Source: Limonium bicolor (taxonomy: Eukaryota > Streptophyta > Magnoliopsida > Caryophyllales > Plumbaginaceae). From it: a stretch of 64,000 nt of DNA. This document shows, one piece after another, positions 1 to 10,740 of this stretch. The notes under the pieces were generated by a model that saw nothing but the letters and a program-made list of their open reading frames with translations, was not told where the DNA came from and made no database searches. Numbering within the stretch: position 1 is the stretch's first letter; each line of letters begins with the position of its first letter. The DNA lies in contig CM041779.1 of assembly GCA_023374045.1 (NCBI GenBank), forward strand, positions 270,540,062 through 270,604,061, in the 5' to 3' direction. A program made the translations under genes and the position numbers.

Positions 1-703
1 TGGCTTCTGGTTGCTGTTTGTTTAAGCTTCTGCCCAATTACTTGTTTGTTAAGTTTCGCATCAAATTCAATTTCAAATTGAAAACTTTTAAGCACTAACG
101 TATTGTACATCTTTCAGGCTTCACACCCATAAAATTTGAGCTCAAAACATCGTCGGGAAACTCCCAAACGTCGCCGTCCAAGGGCGGTCCGCACCACGGA
201 CGGATGTCTGGGGTCCCAGACGCCTTGTCCGTAAGCCCGGACGCCCCCGGACGGTGGCGGAATTTCAAATTTTCAAAATTTAGGTTTTCTAAAATAATGT
301 CCAGGCCCACGGACATCCGGTCCGTGGCCCTGGACTTTTTCAAAATTGCGTTTTCAGTTTAATTCGACTTTTATGTTCACATAGGTTAACTAGGGTCCGT
401 GGGTTCGGACATTAGGTCCGTAGCCACGGACGGAAATAAAATTTGACCTAATTCTACCTCCAAAACCCTAGTTTAGGTCATTTCAACTTTTACTTTAATT
501 TTCTTTCAAAAAAAAACAAAAAAAACAAAAAAATCAGAAGTGCGCACTTAGGTTAAAATGACTCGTAATAAGCCGTAATTAAACTAAGTAGAGGAAAAAC
601 GACTTCGAGGGGTAATGAAAGTAATTGAACCCTAAATAAGTCGAATACCAAGCCCTCGAACCCGAACTCTACCTTTCCTAATTTACACTAGGTTAAAATT
701 AGG
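1..703 (+). repeat. Hairpin-rich repeat, possible Ogre/Tat-type LTR remnant
   Basis: No coding region is seen here. The stretch from about 160 to 435 is packed with GTCCG/CGGAC palindromes. The best is at 299-335, with 16-base arms differing at one position around a 5-base loop. At 704-712 the sequence reads TGGCGACTC, which resembles the tRNA-Arg primer-binding motif of Ogre/Tat gypsy elements. If so, 1-703 would be the end of an LTR in plus orientation. The left edge lies outside the window and no matching second LTR is present, so the assignment is tentative. Confidence 0.35.
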
Positions 704-712
704 TGGCGACTC
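704..712 (+). other. Possible primer-binding site (tRNA-Arg type)
   Basis: TGGCGACTC directly follows the hairpin-rich stretch. Ogre-like gypsy elements use a tRNA-Arg primer with this core. Only nine bases match and the preceding LTR end is not a clean CA, so this is weak. Confidence 0.3.
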
Positions 713-864
713 ATAATAGGTTCCAGTGAGCTAGTTTAGGTTTTAATAATTATTGTTATATGACATAGTTATTAATCTTAGGTTATAAGTGGACCTAAAA
801 CCCGACTAGATCCTAATCAGTTTTAATCAACATAGGATAGGGTTTAAAATCAAGGCTCACACAA

Positions 865-1048
865 ATATATTTTCGGGTTTCGGGTTGGGTCATGGGTTAA
901 GATCTCTACCCTAACCCCACCCATAAAATTAGCTTATTACCCTAACCCGACCCAAAAATAGATGGTTCAATAATCAAGACCCTAACCCGCAAAAGTATGG
1001 GTTGGGTTCGGGTTGGGTTTTGGGTTGGGTCAAAATTGTCAGGTCTAG
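865..1048. repeat. GGGTT/AACCC-rich degenerate repeat
   Basis: GGGTTGGGT and CCCTAACCC blocks occur on both strands, so the segment is a loose inverted repeat. It resembles interspersed degenerate repeats common in plant genomes rather than a true telomere array, because units vary and switch strand. It abuts the truncated end of copia element C1. Confidence 0.5.
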
Positions 1049-1642
1049 TGCCATCTCAACTAATGTCCGATTCTTTCTTTCCACGACACCATTCTACTGA
1101 GGTGTACGCACTGCTGAAAAGGTATGAGTGATGCCTTGATCAGTGCAAAACTGTTGAAACTGCTGATTGACAAATTCTGTACCATTATCCGACCTTATGG
1201 TACGCAGGGGAAATCCTAATTGACGTTGTATCTGAACACAGAAGCCTATAAACAGATTGAAAGTATCGGACTTAGTGTGAAGTAGGTAAATCCAAGTGAA
1301 ACGAGAGTAATCATCTACTATAACGAAAATGTATTTCTTCCCTGCTCTGGTCATAGTACGCATAGGTCCTACCAAATCCATGTGAACCAGTTCCAGTACA
1401 GTGGAGGTGGAAACAACAGATTTGGGAATATGAGGTGATCGTGTCTGCTTATTCAACTGGCAAGCACTGCAAGGACTGTCTTCGTGAAGAACTGTAGATG
1501 GAAGCCCTTCAACCAGGTGTTGAGTGCAAAGTTTATTGATCAACCGAGTGTGAGCATGGCTGAGTTGCTGATGCCACAAATTTGCACTATCTGAGGAGAC
1601 AGTGAGGCAGGTGGCATCCAAATTCTGATCATCGACATCCAC
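1049..1642 (-). pseudogene. C1 integrase (GAG-pre-integrase plus partial core), broken
   Basis: The translation carries the copia pre-integrase zinc region (LWHQQLSHAH followed by CSACQLNKQTR) and the integrase core blocks MDLVGPM, VDDYSRFTW and RSDNGTEF. The glutamine codon expected before NGVVERKN is a TAG stop at 1094-1096, and the homologous frame then continues only to 1049. The rest of integrase and all of reverse transcriptase are deleted. Upstream it is out of frame with the protease segment. The protein would have inserted retrotransposon cDNA; this copy cannot. Confidence 0.85.
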
Positions 1643-1766
1643 TAGATACAGATTTCCCTGTGATATCCTTCCAAAAGAGGTGCTCTAGTTGCTAAATCTG
1701 TAACGATGAAACCATAGGAATCAAAGGTAATAGAGGAGGAACCCTTGTCACACACTTGTGACACAC

Positions 1767-2057
1767 TCAGTAGGTTATGCTCCAACCCATCCACCAGGCA
1801 CACATCTTCAACACTTCTTGATGACCCACTGTGCCTATAGCAATGATCTGTCCCTTCCCATTATTTCCGAATGTCACCAATCCTCCATGTAAACCTTCAA
1901 GTTCCCGAAACAAAGTATGGTCTCCAGTCATATGCCTAGAACATCCGCTATCCATAAGCCATATATTAGCTCCGTCAGCATAGTCCTGGCACACAAAATA
2001 AAAAGGAATCAATAACGTTTGGGGACCCATTGCTGTTTGGGGTCGACGAGAATACAT
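1767..2057 (-). pseudogene. C1 aspartic protease region
   Basis: The segment contains WLMDSGCSRHMTGD. DSGC here is the copia-specific form of the aspartic protease active site, and HMTGD is the conserved block after it. A glycine-rich VTFGNNGKGQI stretch follows, as in other copia proteases. The frame closes early, before the pre-integrase domain, because of a frameshift near 1766. In a working element this protease cuts Gag-Pol inside the particle. Confidence 0.85.
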
Positions 2058-2194
2058 GCTAGCATATTTGACAGTACGAGATGCAGAAACCCTGACATTT
2101 TTCCGTTGTAGCTTAAAACATGAATTTATATGATGTCCAAGAATATGACAATAGCTACATTATATCGCTGCAGGATAAGACAAAAAGTTTCTCC

Positions 2195-2569
2195 TTACAG
2201 GAGGAGTTTTGATTTGTGCATATTGCTTCTTGGTCTTAGATCAGCCTCTACTCCACGGAATCCTAGTCCATTACGATTTTGATTTGGTTTTCTAACAATT
2301 TCATTGAGTTTGATTTTTCCTGTATGCCACGATGGGTTTTCTAGATTAATGATGTTCAGTCTTCTATCAAGAGTATCACATTGTTTCTGGAGATCAGCGT
2401 TGTCCTGACGAATCCATTCATTATCCGCCTTAAGTAATTGAATTTCCTTTTCTGCCCATTCTAGAATAGAACTCAACTTACTCTTAACAGACGATGTGAA
2501 TGTAGACCGTAGCACCTTGGATGAGCTTTCTACTAGCTTTTCTGCTAGCTCCTGGTTTTTTCTTTTCAA
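2195..2569 (-). pseudogene. C1 Gag C-terminal coiled-coil segment
   Basis: About 125 residues, rich in Lys, Glu and Leu with heptad-like spacing (LLKADNEWIRQDNADL), ending in a basic stretch. It lies between the zinc knuckle and the protease, where C3 has an equivalent coiled-coil Gag tail. It is a piece of a broken Gag, not an independent protein. Confidence 0.65.
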
Positions 2570-2709
2570 CTCATTTATTTCTAGCTCTAGTTGTTTTATT
2601 TAATTTTCTCTATTAATAACATTGTCAAGTTTCCTTTTAAACCCTCAATTTCTAATAGAGCAGCTGTAAAAGCATCAAAATCTGATCTTTCGGAGATTCC
2701 CTACATATA

Positions 2710-3018
2710 TTATCTAAGTTGAGAGAACTTTCCTGCTCTCTCTCCCACAAGAGAGTGATGCTCCTTATCTTTCGCAACAAGACACATCGATTCGTCGTAT
2801 GCCGATTCATCAGTGTGAGACCGATGGATAGCCGTCATACAGTAATGCGCCTCCACCTTTTTAGCCAGTTCAGACTCTTCTTCTTCTTCTTCTTCACCCC
2901 ATACTGCTGCAGCCATACGAGTGTCCCGACTTCTAAACTGAGGTGGCTTGGATGTCAAAGGACAGTCCTTTATCATATGACCCAGCTTGTGACACCGAAA
3001 ACATTCTACCTTGCTCAT
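2710..3018 (-). pseudogene. C1 Gag CCHC zinc-knuckle segment
   Basis: CFRCHKLGHMIKDCP near the start is a CX2CX4HX4C retroviral-type zinc knuckle, the RNA-binding part of Gag. It is followed by an acidic EEEEEEE run and by MCLVAKD, which corresponds to VCLMAHD in C2 and C3. The frame is separated from the N-terminal Gag piece by shifts between 3018 and 3354. Confidence 0.75.
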
Positions 3019-3353
3019 ATCAGATTCACGCCGGTTACTGCTTCACCCTTGATATCCGCCTCTTTTCCTACTCATGATCCTCTTCAACCCTTGAGCAAGT
3101 AGATTTATTTCTGTATCAAAGTCATCATCTAACTCCCAATCGGTATTTTCCACCACCTTCTTTGCCTTCAAGGCAAGATCTTTCTTTCAACCGAAACACC
3201 CTTCAGTGTCTGTTCTTTCATCTTACTTTCGTGAACGATTAAATCGGGACACAACTCCTCAAAAGATACCGATGACACCTTGTCCATCTTCTCCAGCATA
3301 GAGGTGTAATTTAAACAATCCTTAGTGAGAGATTCCGAAAATCTCTCGTTAGT

Positions 3354-3839
3354 CTACTCATTTGAGAGTGAGGCACCCACGGTCTTGATTTCTATTAAAA
3401 TCTGATTGAATCTTTCAATCGCAGCAACCAATGTTTCTCCTTCAGCCATCTTAAAATTATTGAATTCTCTCTTAAATTGTTTCTCCTTTGCTTTTCGAAT
3501 AGACTCAGTACCTTGATACGCTATCTTGAGAAAATCCCACACACCTTTTGCCGTTTGAATACCGAGAACTCTTCCCTGATCTTCATCGGAAAGAGAGGAT
3601 ACTAGAATTCGCAAGGCCTGTTTATTTTTACTGAGCAATTTTTCATCATCCTCCGTCCATTGTTCTTCAGGCTTATTCTGAGTAAATCTTTCTACAGTAA
3701 CAGTGGGTTTGAAATCGCCTTTGGTGACCACCTTCCAGACTTTGTAATCTACAGACATCAGTTGAGCCTCCATTTGCTCGCACCATTTGGAATAGTTAGG
3801 CTTGGTTAACTTGGGAGCTTTGACATTATACGAACTCAT
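3354..3839 (-). pseudogene. C1 Gag N-terminal UBN2-type domain
   Basis: Starting at MSSYNVKAPKL (ATG at 3839; a second in-frame ATG lies two codons upstream at 3845), this has the typical plant copia Gag opening NYSKWCEQMEAQL and the helical region QALRILVSSLSDED...VWDFLKIAYQG. This is the capsid-forming UBN2/retrotran_gag part. The start lies about 45 bases inside the primer-binding site, as expected. The frame ends at 3354 and is broken from the zinc-knuckle part. Confidence 0.8.
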
Positions 3840-3885
3840 CTTCACGATCTACCTTGAAGTGTTAGCCTCGAGCGAAGGTAAACCT

Positions 3886-3897
3886 GCTCTGATACCA
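3886..3897 (-). other. C1 primer-binding site
   Basis: The minus strand reads TGGTATCAGAGC, the standard copia primer-binding site complementary to the initiator tRNA-Met 3' end. It lies two bases inside the LTR edge at 3900. Confidence 0.85.
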
Positions 3898-3899
3898 CT

Positions 3900-4321
3900 T
3901 GACAGTTCGTAACGTAACTGCCTAGTATACTCAGTCCTGATCTGAGTTCTCGGTGTTAACCAACAGATAGATTGCAATCCAGATATAGAAGAAAACTCAG
4001 CCACTAATATATATTAATAGCATGAAAAACTCCTCACTTGATCTGTTCAACACCTTGAACAATCACACACTAATCTATCACTCTTCGAATGACAGTAACA
4101 CACCTAAATCAATGAATAAAGAATGACTCTCAACTCTCCAAATGGGTCTCGCCGTATAGGGTATAACTCTGTTCTTAATCCCCAAAAGTGTCACCCTATA
4201 CTAAACCTATACAGTATATATATACATGGGAATTTCCCAAACTAAAACAAACTTCCCTCCAAGAATATACAAGTAACCATAACGTAAACTAAGGGAGATA
4301 TATCAGGGGCAAATCTTAACA
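3900..4321 (-). repeat. C1 5' LTR
   Basis: A 422-base stretch bounded by TG and CA next to the primer-binding site. In minus orientation it starts TGTTAAGATTTGCC and holds a TATATATATAC box near 4215-4226. The partner LTR was lost with the 3' part of the element, so no target duplication can be checked. Confidence 0.75.
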
Positions 4322-5547
4322 ACCTAACGCCGCAAATACTATCACGTGAGCAGCTCTATTTCTGTTGTAGTTCAAAGGGATTTTACCGAAAAAGGTCATA
4401 TGCTGAGTACAAGACCGGCTCTGCATATTTGTCACACATCAAAAACAATAAGTATGTATAGCGCACATACATTTACAATGCTACCCAACACCGAATTAAT
4501 CAGATGGCACAAGAAAGGGAGGAGTATGGCTTTGCATGCGGCGAGACTTTCATGCATCTTCTCTAGGTTGGTTGGTAGGTTTGATGGTAAGTTAATTATG
4601 CGGTAGTGGAAGGTTGTTGTGCTGTTATGCAAATTTAATGCCAGAAAGAAGTTAGACCTTGAGGTTGATGATGCACGTTTCTCTATTTTCTCAAAGTATC
4701 GGCCGATTTAGTGCACGTGGTCGATCGATTGTGCCCCCGTCTGTGCAAATCGTCTCGAGTCTCATTAGAGACTTATGATGTGGTTTTGTTGAGAATCAAT
4801 TGATTGTCAGTGAAGGATGGATGATGTCTATGTTTTCATTTGATTGGGCTACGAGATGATCAAGTTCGAATTGGTGGGAGATAACAAAATCGATTGTTCT
4901 AAGAGTTTTGAATCATAATTTCAATCGACGGGATTAGGAAATCAACAGCTTAATTGATGAGGTTGGTCAAGACAGCAAGACCAATGATGGGATGAGACAG
5001 CGAAACGATGGCAAAGGTGGCTTGAAGTCGGTGATGAACTGGCAAGACCAATAAGGGAGTGTTTAGTTTTTTTGGTTTTGTATTGTTTGGTTATGGGAAG
5101 TAGTTAGATGAAGAAGCTCTTTTGGTGGCTAGTTAGCGTCTTTTGGTAGTTAATTTGGAATGATTAGTGGGATGGATAGTGTAAATGTATATATATTCTG
5201 TATACTAGACTGTCAGACTTACACTCAACAAGTATATATCTCTATTGATTTCGCGGAATTAGCAACAAACTCTAACATTTTATTTATGTAGATTTTATAT
5301 CAGATAAATATGAGGTTGTTAAGATATAGTGTTAGCGAATTGGTTATTTACGTTAATAACTATTTTAGACTTATTTATCTCCAAGCGAAATTATCTAGGT
5401 TGGTTTAAGATTGTCTTTCAAATTCTGTATATAAGCTTGTATATGTTTGTCATGCGGGTTACCGCTATTGCTTAAGTGATTGAGCGCAGCACATTCAACA
5501 CAAGACAAAAGTGAGTTAGAGTATTCCTTGTTTAGTTTGATTGACTC
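4322..5547. other. Intergenic stretch, no supported gene
   Basis: No frame here shows a recognisable domain. On the minus strand, 5277 downward begins TGTTAGAGTTTGTTGC and has a TATATATAC run about 70 bases in. That is how a copia LTR often starts, but I could not find the other end or a duplication. The phrase AGGGAGTGTTTAGTTTTTTTGG near 5055 looks like a common plant transposon end and is likewise unsupported. Confidence 0.4.
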
Positions 5548-5828
5548 GTTTGGGGAACAGCTTCCAGCAGCAACAATTCTCAATTCTAAAATCAGCAGGG
5601 TTCCACCAAACACCCAAAACCAGTAGTTGACAGCTCTGCAAAATCATCAGCTGACAGCTTCTCAATTTTCAGCAGCAGGACCTAACAATTGTCTGCTTTT
5701 TAAAACCATCAGCAGACGTTCCACCAACACCAAAACTAGCAGTTGACAGCTTTACAAAACAATCAGCAGACAACTCCCAATTTCCAACAACAGGACCCAA
5801 CAGCAGCCTCCAGCAGCTGTCCCCAAAC
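5548..5828. mobile_element. hAT-like foldback MITE
   Basis: The left end reads GTTTGGGGAACAGCTTCC, and the right end is its imperfect inverse, AGCAGCTGTCCCCAAAC. Between them are two diverged tandem units (about 5601-5688 and 5718-5801) built from CAGCAGAC/GTTGACAGC words. Length and ends suggest a non-autonomous DNA transposon. I could not identify the target duplication with certainty. Confidence 0.5.
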
Positions 5829-6380
5829 AAACCATTGTGTTTAGTTTAAGGTGTTAGAGTTGAGTGTGATTGTTGAAATGTGAAACTGATCAGATAAAGA
5901 GTTTTTGAAGCTATTAAAAGTTTAGTAGTCAAGTTTTCTTCTATATCAATGTCTCTTTTATCTCATACATAATCACGATTGGTTTGCAGGAATCTATATT
6001 TGCGAAACATAGTACATGCGCTCTTGTTATTTGTAGTAAGATGATCAAACAGTAAGCTAGTAGCCATATAACCTTCAACTTCGATGCGTTCTTACAAGAT
6101 TGGATATAGAAAGAATTAAATAATGAGCCTCGAGACCTCGAATATGGTGCATGGTGTTGCACATCAAATACATATAGCAACAGAAGAAACTATTAAAGTA
6201 AAAGTGACTCGGATTACATACAAATTCTAATGTAATAACATACATTAGATACTCTGAAGCAGCAAGAGATTGTAAAAGCTTAGACCTTTATAACTCGGAG
6301 GACGAGAAAAGAGCCATCCAAAACGTTTCTGAAGCTGAGCTTGCTACAGAATTTGGTTCCAGGCAAGAAAAGATGAGCCA
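5829..6380. other. 3' flank of the CHUP1-like gene
   Basis: AT-rich sequence without a coding signal. The part nearest 6380 should contain the 3' untranslated region of the minus-strand gene. I saw no convincing near-consensus AATAAA on the minus strand close to the stop codon. Confidence 0.4.
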
Positions 6381-9300
6381 CTACTGCTGTTGTGCTCGGC
6401 AGCTGTTTGCCTTGTCTCTAAGCTCTTCAAAAGACTGACATTGTTCACCATCGAAACCACCAGCAAACTGTAAAACAGAGAGAATTAAGAAACTTTCATA
6501 CATCTTCGTGGTACTACCTTAGTTGGATAGAATGAGAAGTTTACTACAGACTGACCTGGTGAACCCGAAAAGCAAACCTTACACCATGAACAACAAGCTC
6601 TTCTTCTTCAGAGCTGCCAAAACGTCCAATAGCTTCAAGCTCAGCTGAGACTCTTCTCATATATTTCATGGCAAGTTTCACAGAGGCTAACTTGATCTAC
6701 AACAACATGAGAAAGGATAGTTTCAGTAGCAATTTGACTTTGTACAAAATTTTCATGTGTAGAGATTTTCTTGCTAGAAGAGGTCCACCTATAGCCTACA
6801 GAGCACGATGATGCTTTTCCAAACATAGAACATTGTTTAAAGTGGAAAGCTCGGAGTTAGATGGAAAAGAGTACATAATAAAAAAGGTTAAGCAGGGTTA
6901 ACATTTTACCACTATTCTTTACGGTGACCCTTCCTTTTATTACCCAAAACTAACTTAATCTCGTTTAACACCAATCTAAACACGCCATAATAGTACAGTT
7001 CATTCCAAGCCAAATTCTAACCCGGCACATCAATCCAACCATATTACTTGGCATATTGGGTTGAATCAATTTTTGTGAGCAGAATTAATAATTGGCTGAC
7101 AATTCTACATCTCTAAAATGTGCTATACATATCACAAACGTGCCCAATTGAAAAGGAAAAAGGTTGCACCATTAGATCCCGAGTCATTAATGAGAAAAAT
7201 GGCAACTGACAACATCACTCTCCTCCAGCCTCTATCTTCTTCAAAAGAGGTACCAAGATAAATATAACCTCCATAATCAGTTCCTGAGTAACACGTCAAT
7301 CAAAACAGTTCTTGACCAAATGACAAGCACCTCTACATCAGCTTCCTTCTTTCAGATCACTGGGGGTGCAAAAGAATTTGGCACGGTCCACCATGTCCAA
7401 ATTAATTAGGCCGTCAATCTTACTAGTAATGTTTTTTTAACGTATTCATTAATCTTAAACACCGAGTACTAGTATTTATAAAAAGGGGGTCTGTCTAGGA
7501 AGGAACTCGAGTCAAGGACGATGATTCACTATTTTAATATCGTCATTTTGCGTTGGTCCATGTGGATTCATAATAAGACAAAAGTTCTTATATTATACGT
7601 ACTATAATCTTTCACTAAGCTTCAAAAAAGACGAGCATATATCTGGGATTCCTCTCACATGTGCGGATGCACGCTTGGCCGTAGGTACCCGGTACATTAA
7701 TCTCTCTACCCCATTTTGTCATCTACCATTTAACCAATACTATCATAATACTATGCATTGCATACGAACAGAGTACCCCAATTAAATTACTAGAAAAAGA
7801 TCAGCAAGTCCATTATTAAACCACACATCACACTGGCCATACATATTGAACAAGATAAGAAAACCAATTATAGCAAGACGATAATAAACCACTCAGAGAC
7901 AAAGGTGATCGTACCTGGCTAACAAGTCCAGTCTCAAGCATCCAATCTACGGGAATGTGAAATGATTTGAACCGAGTAGAAGCGGATTCCTTTAAACGAG
8001 AAAGGTTATACAATCCATGCTCCAGTCTGTACACAAAAACCAATCGCTCTATTGTAAAAAACAGCAGTACAAGACTTAAAGAGATACAAACAAGCCCATG
8101 TTTTGGGGTCTACATACTTTTCAAGTAGAGTTTGCATCTTCTTGAGAGCAGAAGAATAGGGCTGTCTGGCATTGTCAATAAATCCAGACGCTTCTGCCTC
8201 TAGCTTCTTCAGATCACAATACTCGAAAGCAGCTTCTCTTAGAGCATCAGCCTTTTGCTCAGGCCAATCAAAGTGTTTCAAAACAGCTCTTTCGTCAACC
8301 TATAAAATATAATGACAGTCAAGATTAATGTAGTTGAATAAGGATTTGGAATTTAAGGTACAGTATGGAATCATAACATCAGAGATAGATACTTCTAGAT
8401 AGTCACGTACCAAGTAGGAGAGCTCATCATCAAGCCACTTGACAAACTTCACCACATCTTCAATGTCAGTGTAAGAGGCACTCTCCACCTCTTTGATCAA
8501 GTATCTAATGAAGTCTCCTTGGGTTTCTACATCTGTTTTGATCTGTTGATGTATCCGATTGTCAAATAAACAAAGATTGGTTAATCAAAAGCAAACAAAA
8601 TTGAAATCTCTGTTAACAAATCTTAATCAATAATGATTAAAGTAAAACAAGCAGTTTCAATCGAACACAAATGACCAGGGATTCTGATGTAATAACGGCT
8701 ACAATTTTGAAATTGGAAGTAGTACATTATAATGCTAAAATAGATCAGACAAAAACCCAAAGGCTAAGAGTTGTATTAATTAATCGGTAATCACATCAAT
8801 AACAACAACCACCCTTCATAATTATCAACCGATAAAAACAACTTCCTTTGAGTGATTAGCTAAAAACGACGAGACCATCATCACTTGCCAAATCTGTCGG
8901 ATAAGACGAGCCAAAATTTTTAGGAAAAGAAACAAGAAATGGACAAGCCACAACAGTAAAGACAAGTTTTGATACTGCTCTGCACTATGCTGCGTCGTTT
9001 TCAATTTATGGCAAAAACCAACCCAACGAGTGGGGGCCAAAACAGCAAATAGTTATTAAAATAAACACACTCACCGCTAGTAAATACGCTGACCGGTTCT
9101 CAATCTCTCCGACGAGGTCACGAGCGTTTGAAGCCGTGACATCCGCCATACCGGCACCGGATTCCCGTCGTGAGTCACGCCGCATAAGAGAATGATAAAA
9201 TTCCACCACTTCCGGCACTCGTCTCACTTTCGCTTGACTTGTTCTTGAACCTTTGGACGGTAGAGGAGGAGGTGGCGGCGGAGGAGCAGATTTGGAGGAT

Positions 9301-10414
9301 GATGGCGGAGGTGGTGGTGGTGGTGGTGGAGGAGGTACTGATTTTACTGCAGGCGGAGGAGGAGGAGGTGGGGGTATGGGAATGTTACTCCGTTTGTCTG
9401 TGAATTTCTGACTATCGGACGATGAGGAGGAGGAAGAAGAAGAAGGTGATACCAACGACTCGGATGAAGTAGATGAGCTCGTTGCTGGCATTGACAGCGG
9501 TTTTGGAGGCGGTTTAGGGACTCTTGGAACGCGAGAACGAGTGATGGAAAGTGATGAGTCTGATGTTCCTGGTAACTCCTCGGAGTTTGATCGTGAATGT
9601 CTCGGTCTCTCACAGTCGGAAAACTCATCGCGTTTTGATTCCCGACCTGATACTCTGAAGCTCTCGCTATGTCCAACAAAGATTGAAGATGAAGAGGCAG
9701 CTTCGACAGGTTTAGAGATTCTCTTGCTTGTGCTTAAACTCCTCATCAAATTCGACTTTGAAGAGATCTCTATTAGACCTTGGATTCTCTGCGTCGCGGA
9801 TACCTCTTCGGTCTCAACACCGGTAGTCATTGTTGTTGTCGTCATTTTTTTTCTTTGTCAGACGCCGAAGAGGCCATCTCTACTAGCTTTCGCTTCGTTT
9901 CTTCGAGTTCAAACCGTAACTCCTCAATAATCTTCTCCTTTTGTCTCTTCTCATCATTCAACCTAGCTTTAACAAGGTCAAGTTCCTCTTCAAGCCTGTT
10001 ATTATCAGTCACTAGATTCTCGATTCTCCTCGCTCTAATCTCGATCTCAATATTCTTGGAGGAGATCTCTTCCTCTAAGAGTGGGACAATAGCGGCGGTT
10101 TCTCTGCATAGTTTTTGTTCGAGTACCTCCGTTTTAAGGCGATCCTTGAGCTCCTCGACGAGTCGGAGGAGTTCCGCTACGTCAGGTGGACGTGGCTGGA
10201 CTTGAGCAGATGCGCGTGGGAAATATACACCGAAAGAGCGGCCAAATACATTCGTCTTCTGGTTGGAGGTTTTGTTGTTGTTAGGAATGGTGGTTCCGCC
10301 ACCGGAGCTAGAAGAAGGTAAGGGTGGTTTTGGTGGAGGTGGTGTGGTGGGTTTGGGACGAGTAGAGGGTGATTTCTGTAATCCCATTGTTAGTTTCACT
10401 TTACCTGCTACCAT
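6381..10414 (-). CDS. CHUP1/IPGA1-like coiled-coil and proline-rich protein, six exons, frame break in exon 1
   Basis: Exons on the minus strand: 10414-9075, 8542-8411, 8299-8118, 8026-7915, 6696-6556, 6467-6381 (stop TAG). All introns have GT-AG ends and the phases agree. Domains in order: basic start MVAGKVKLTMG, a proline-rich patch, a coiled coil (about residues 70-185), a Ser-rich linker, two polyproline runs, then the conserved CHUP1-type C-terminal domain (VVEFYHSLMRRDSR, DERAVLKHFDWPE, FHIPVDWM, GVRFAFRVHQFAGGFDGE). CHUP1 links chloroplasts to actin; relatives such as IPGA1 act on microtubules and cell shape. No N-terminal membrane anchor is seen, which favours the IPGA1-like branch. 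In exon 1 the frame stops after SDKEKK at 9842 and resumes one base off with an ATG at 9845, inside an 8-base homopolymer (9845-9852). The total would be about 664 residues, normal for the family. Confidence 0.88.
9845..9852 (-). other. Homopolymer frame break in CHUP1-like exon 1
   Basis: Eight A residues on the coding strand separate the coiled-coil frame (ending TGA at 9842-9844) from the Ser/Pro-rich frame that continues to the end of the gene. A one-base length difference in this run decides whether the protein is continuous. Everything downstream looks intact and conserved. Confidence 0.85.
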
Positions 10415-10740
10415 TATTGGGGAGAGGTGATGTAGTGAGCAGATTTCTTTGTATATCTTTCAAGAATTTGTTAGTTGTGCCCACTGTCCTTCCGTTTCCG
10501 ATCGGGCAGATAGAAGGATAGATGTCGCTTTCCTGAGCTGTCTGCTTCAACGAGACGGGGAGAGGTGATGGGGGAAATGAGAGAGGAAGAAGTAAAGACT
10601 ACTACTCACTATTGTGGAGTGAGTGAGTTACTACGAGTGTGGATGGAGTGAGTTACTACTGTAGAGTGAGTTGCGGTGACTGGTTATCCAGAAACATGTA
10701 AGAAATGGGAGGAGGGAGGGAGAGAGACAGGGGTCTGGAT
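10415..10740 (-). promoter_or_regulatory. Probable 5' leader and core promoter of the CHUP1-like gene
   Basis: Upstream of the start codon, the coding strand at about 10705-10735 is a pyrimidine-rich patch of the kind found in plant core promoters. Between about 10605 and 10672 there are several copies of GAGTGAGTTACTAC. No clear TATA box is seen, and the transcription start is not determined. Confidence 0.35.

Larger units (their letters stand above)
1049..4321 (-). mobile_element. C1: truncated Ty1/copia retrotransposon
   Basis: Read on the minus strand the order is LTR, primer-binding site, gag, zinc knuckle, protease and integrase, then an abrupt end at 1049. Reverse transcriptase, RNase H and the 3' LTR are missing. 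Gag has a UBN2-type N-terminus, a CCHC knuckle and a coiled-coil C-terminus, similar in layout to C2 and C3 later in the window but clearly a different family. Several frame breaks and stop codons show it is inactive. The broken edge joins a GGGTT-rich repeat. Confidence 0.85.

Noticed and set aside
860..1040. Interstitial telomere repeats
   Set aside because: CCCTAACCC and GGGTT words occur, but units are irregular and on both strands, and no TTTAGGG array exists.
2719..3102. 127-residue plus-strand frame
   Set aside because: It is the complement of the C1 zinc-knuckle Gag region; the Phe run is the reverse of the Glu run.
4346..4632. Overlapping frames on both strands, 86 and 66 residues
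   Set aside because: No family recognised and no codon or splice evidence. Left as unsupported.
9344..9679. 111-residue minus-strand frame within the CHUP1-like exon 1
   Set aside because: Out-of-frame shadow of the proline- and serine-rich coding part; it shows no domain of its own.
9780..10205. 141-residue plus-strand frame rich in Ser
   Set aside because: Antisense of the coiled-coil exon. Low-complexity Ser comes from the reverse of Glu/Lys codons.
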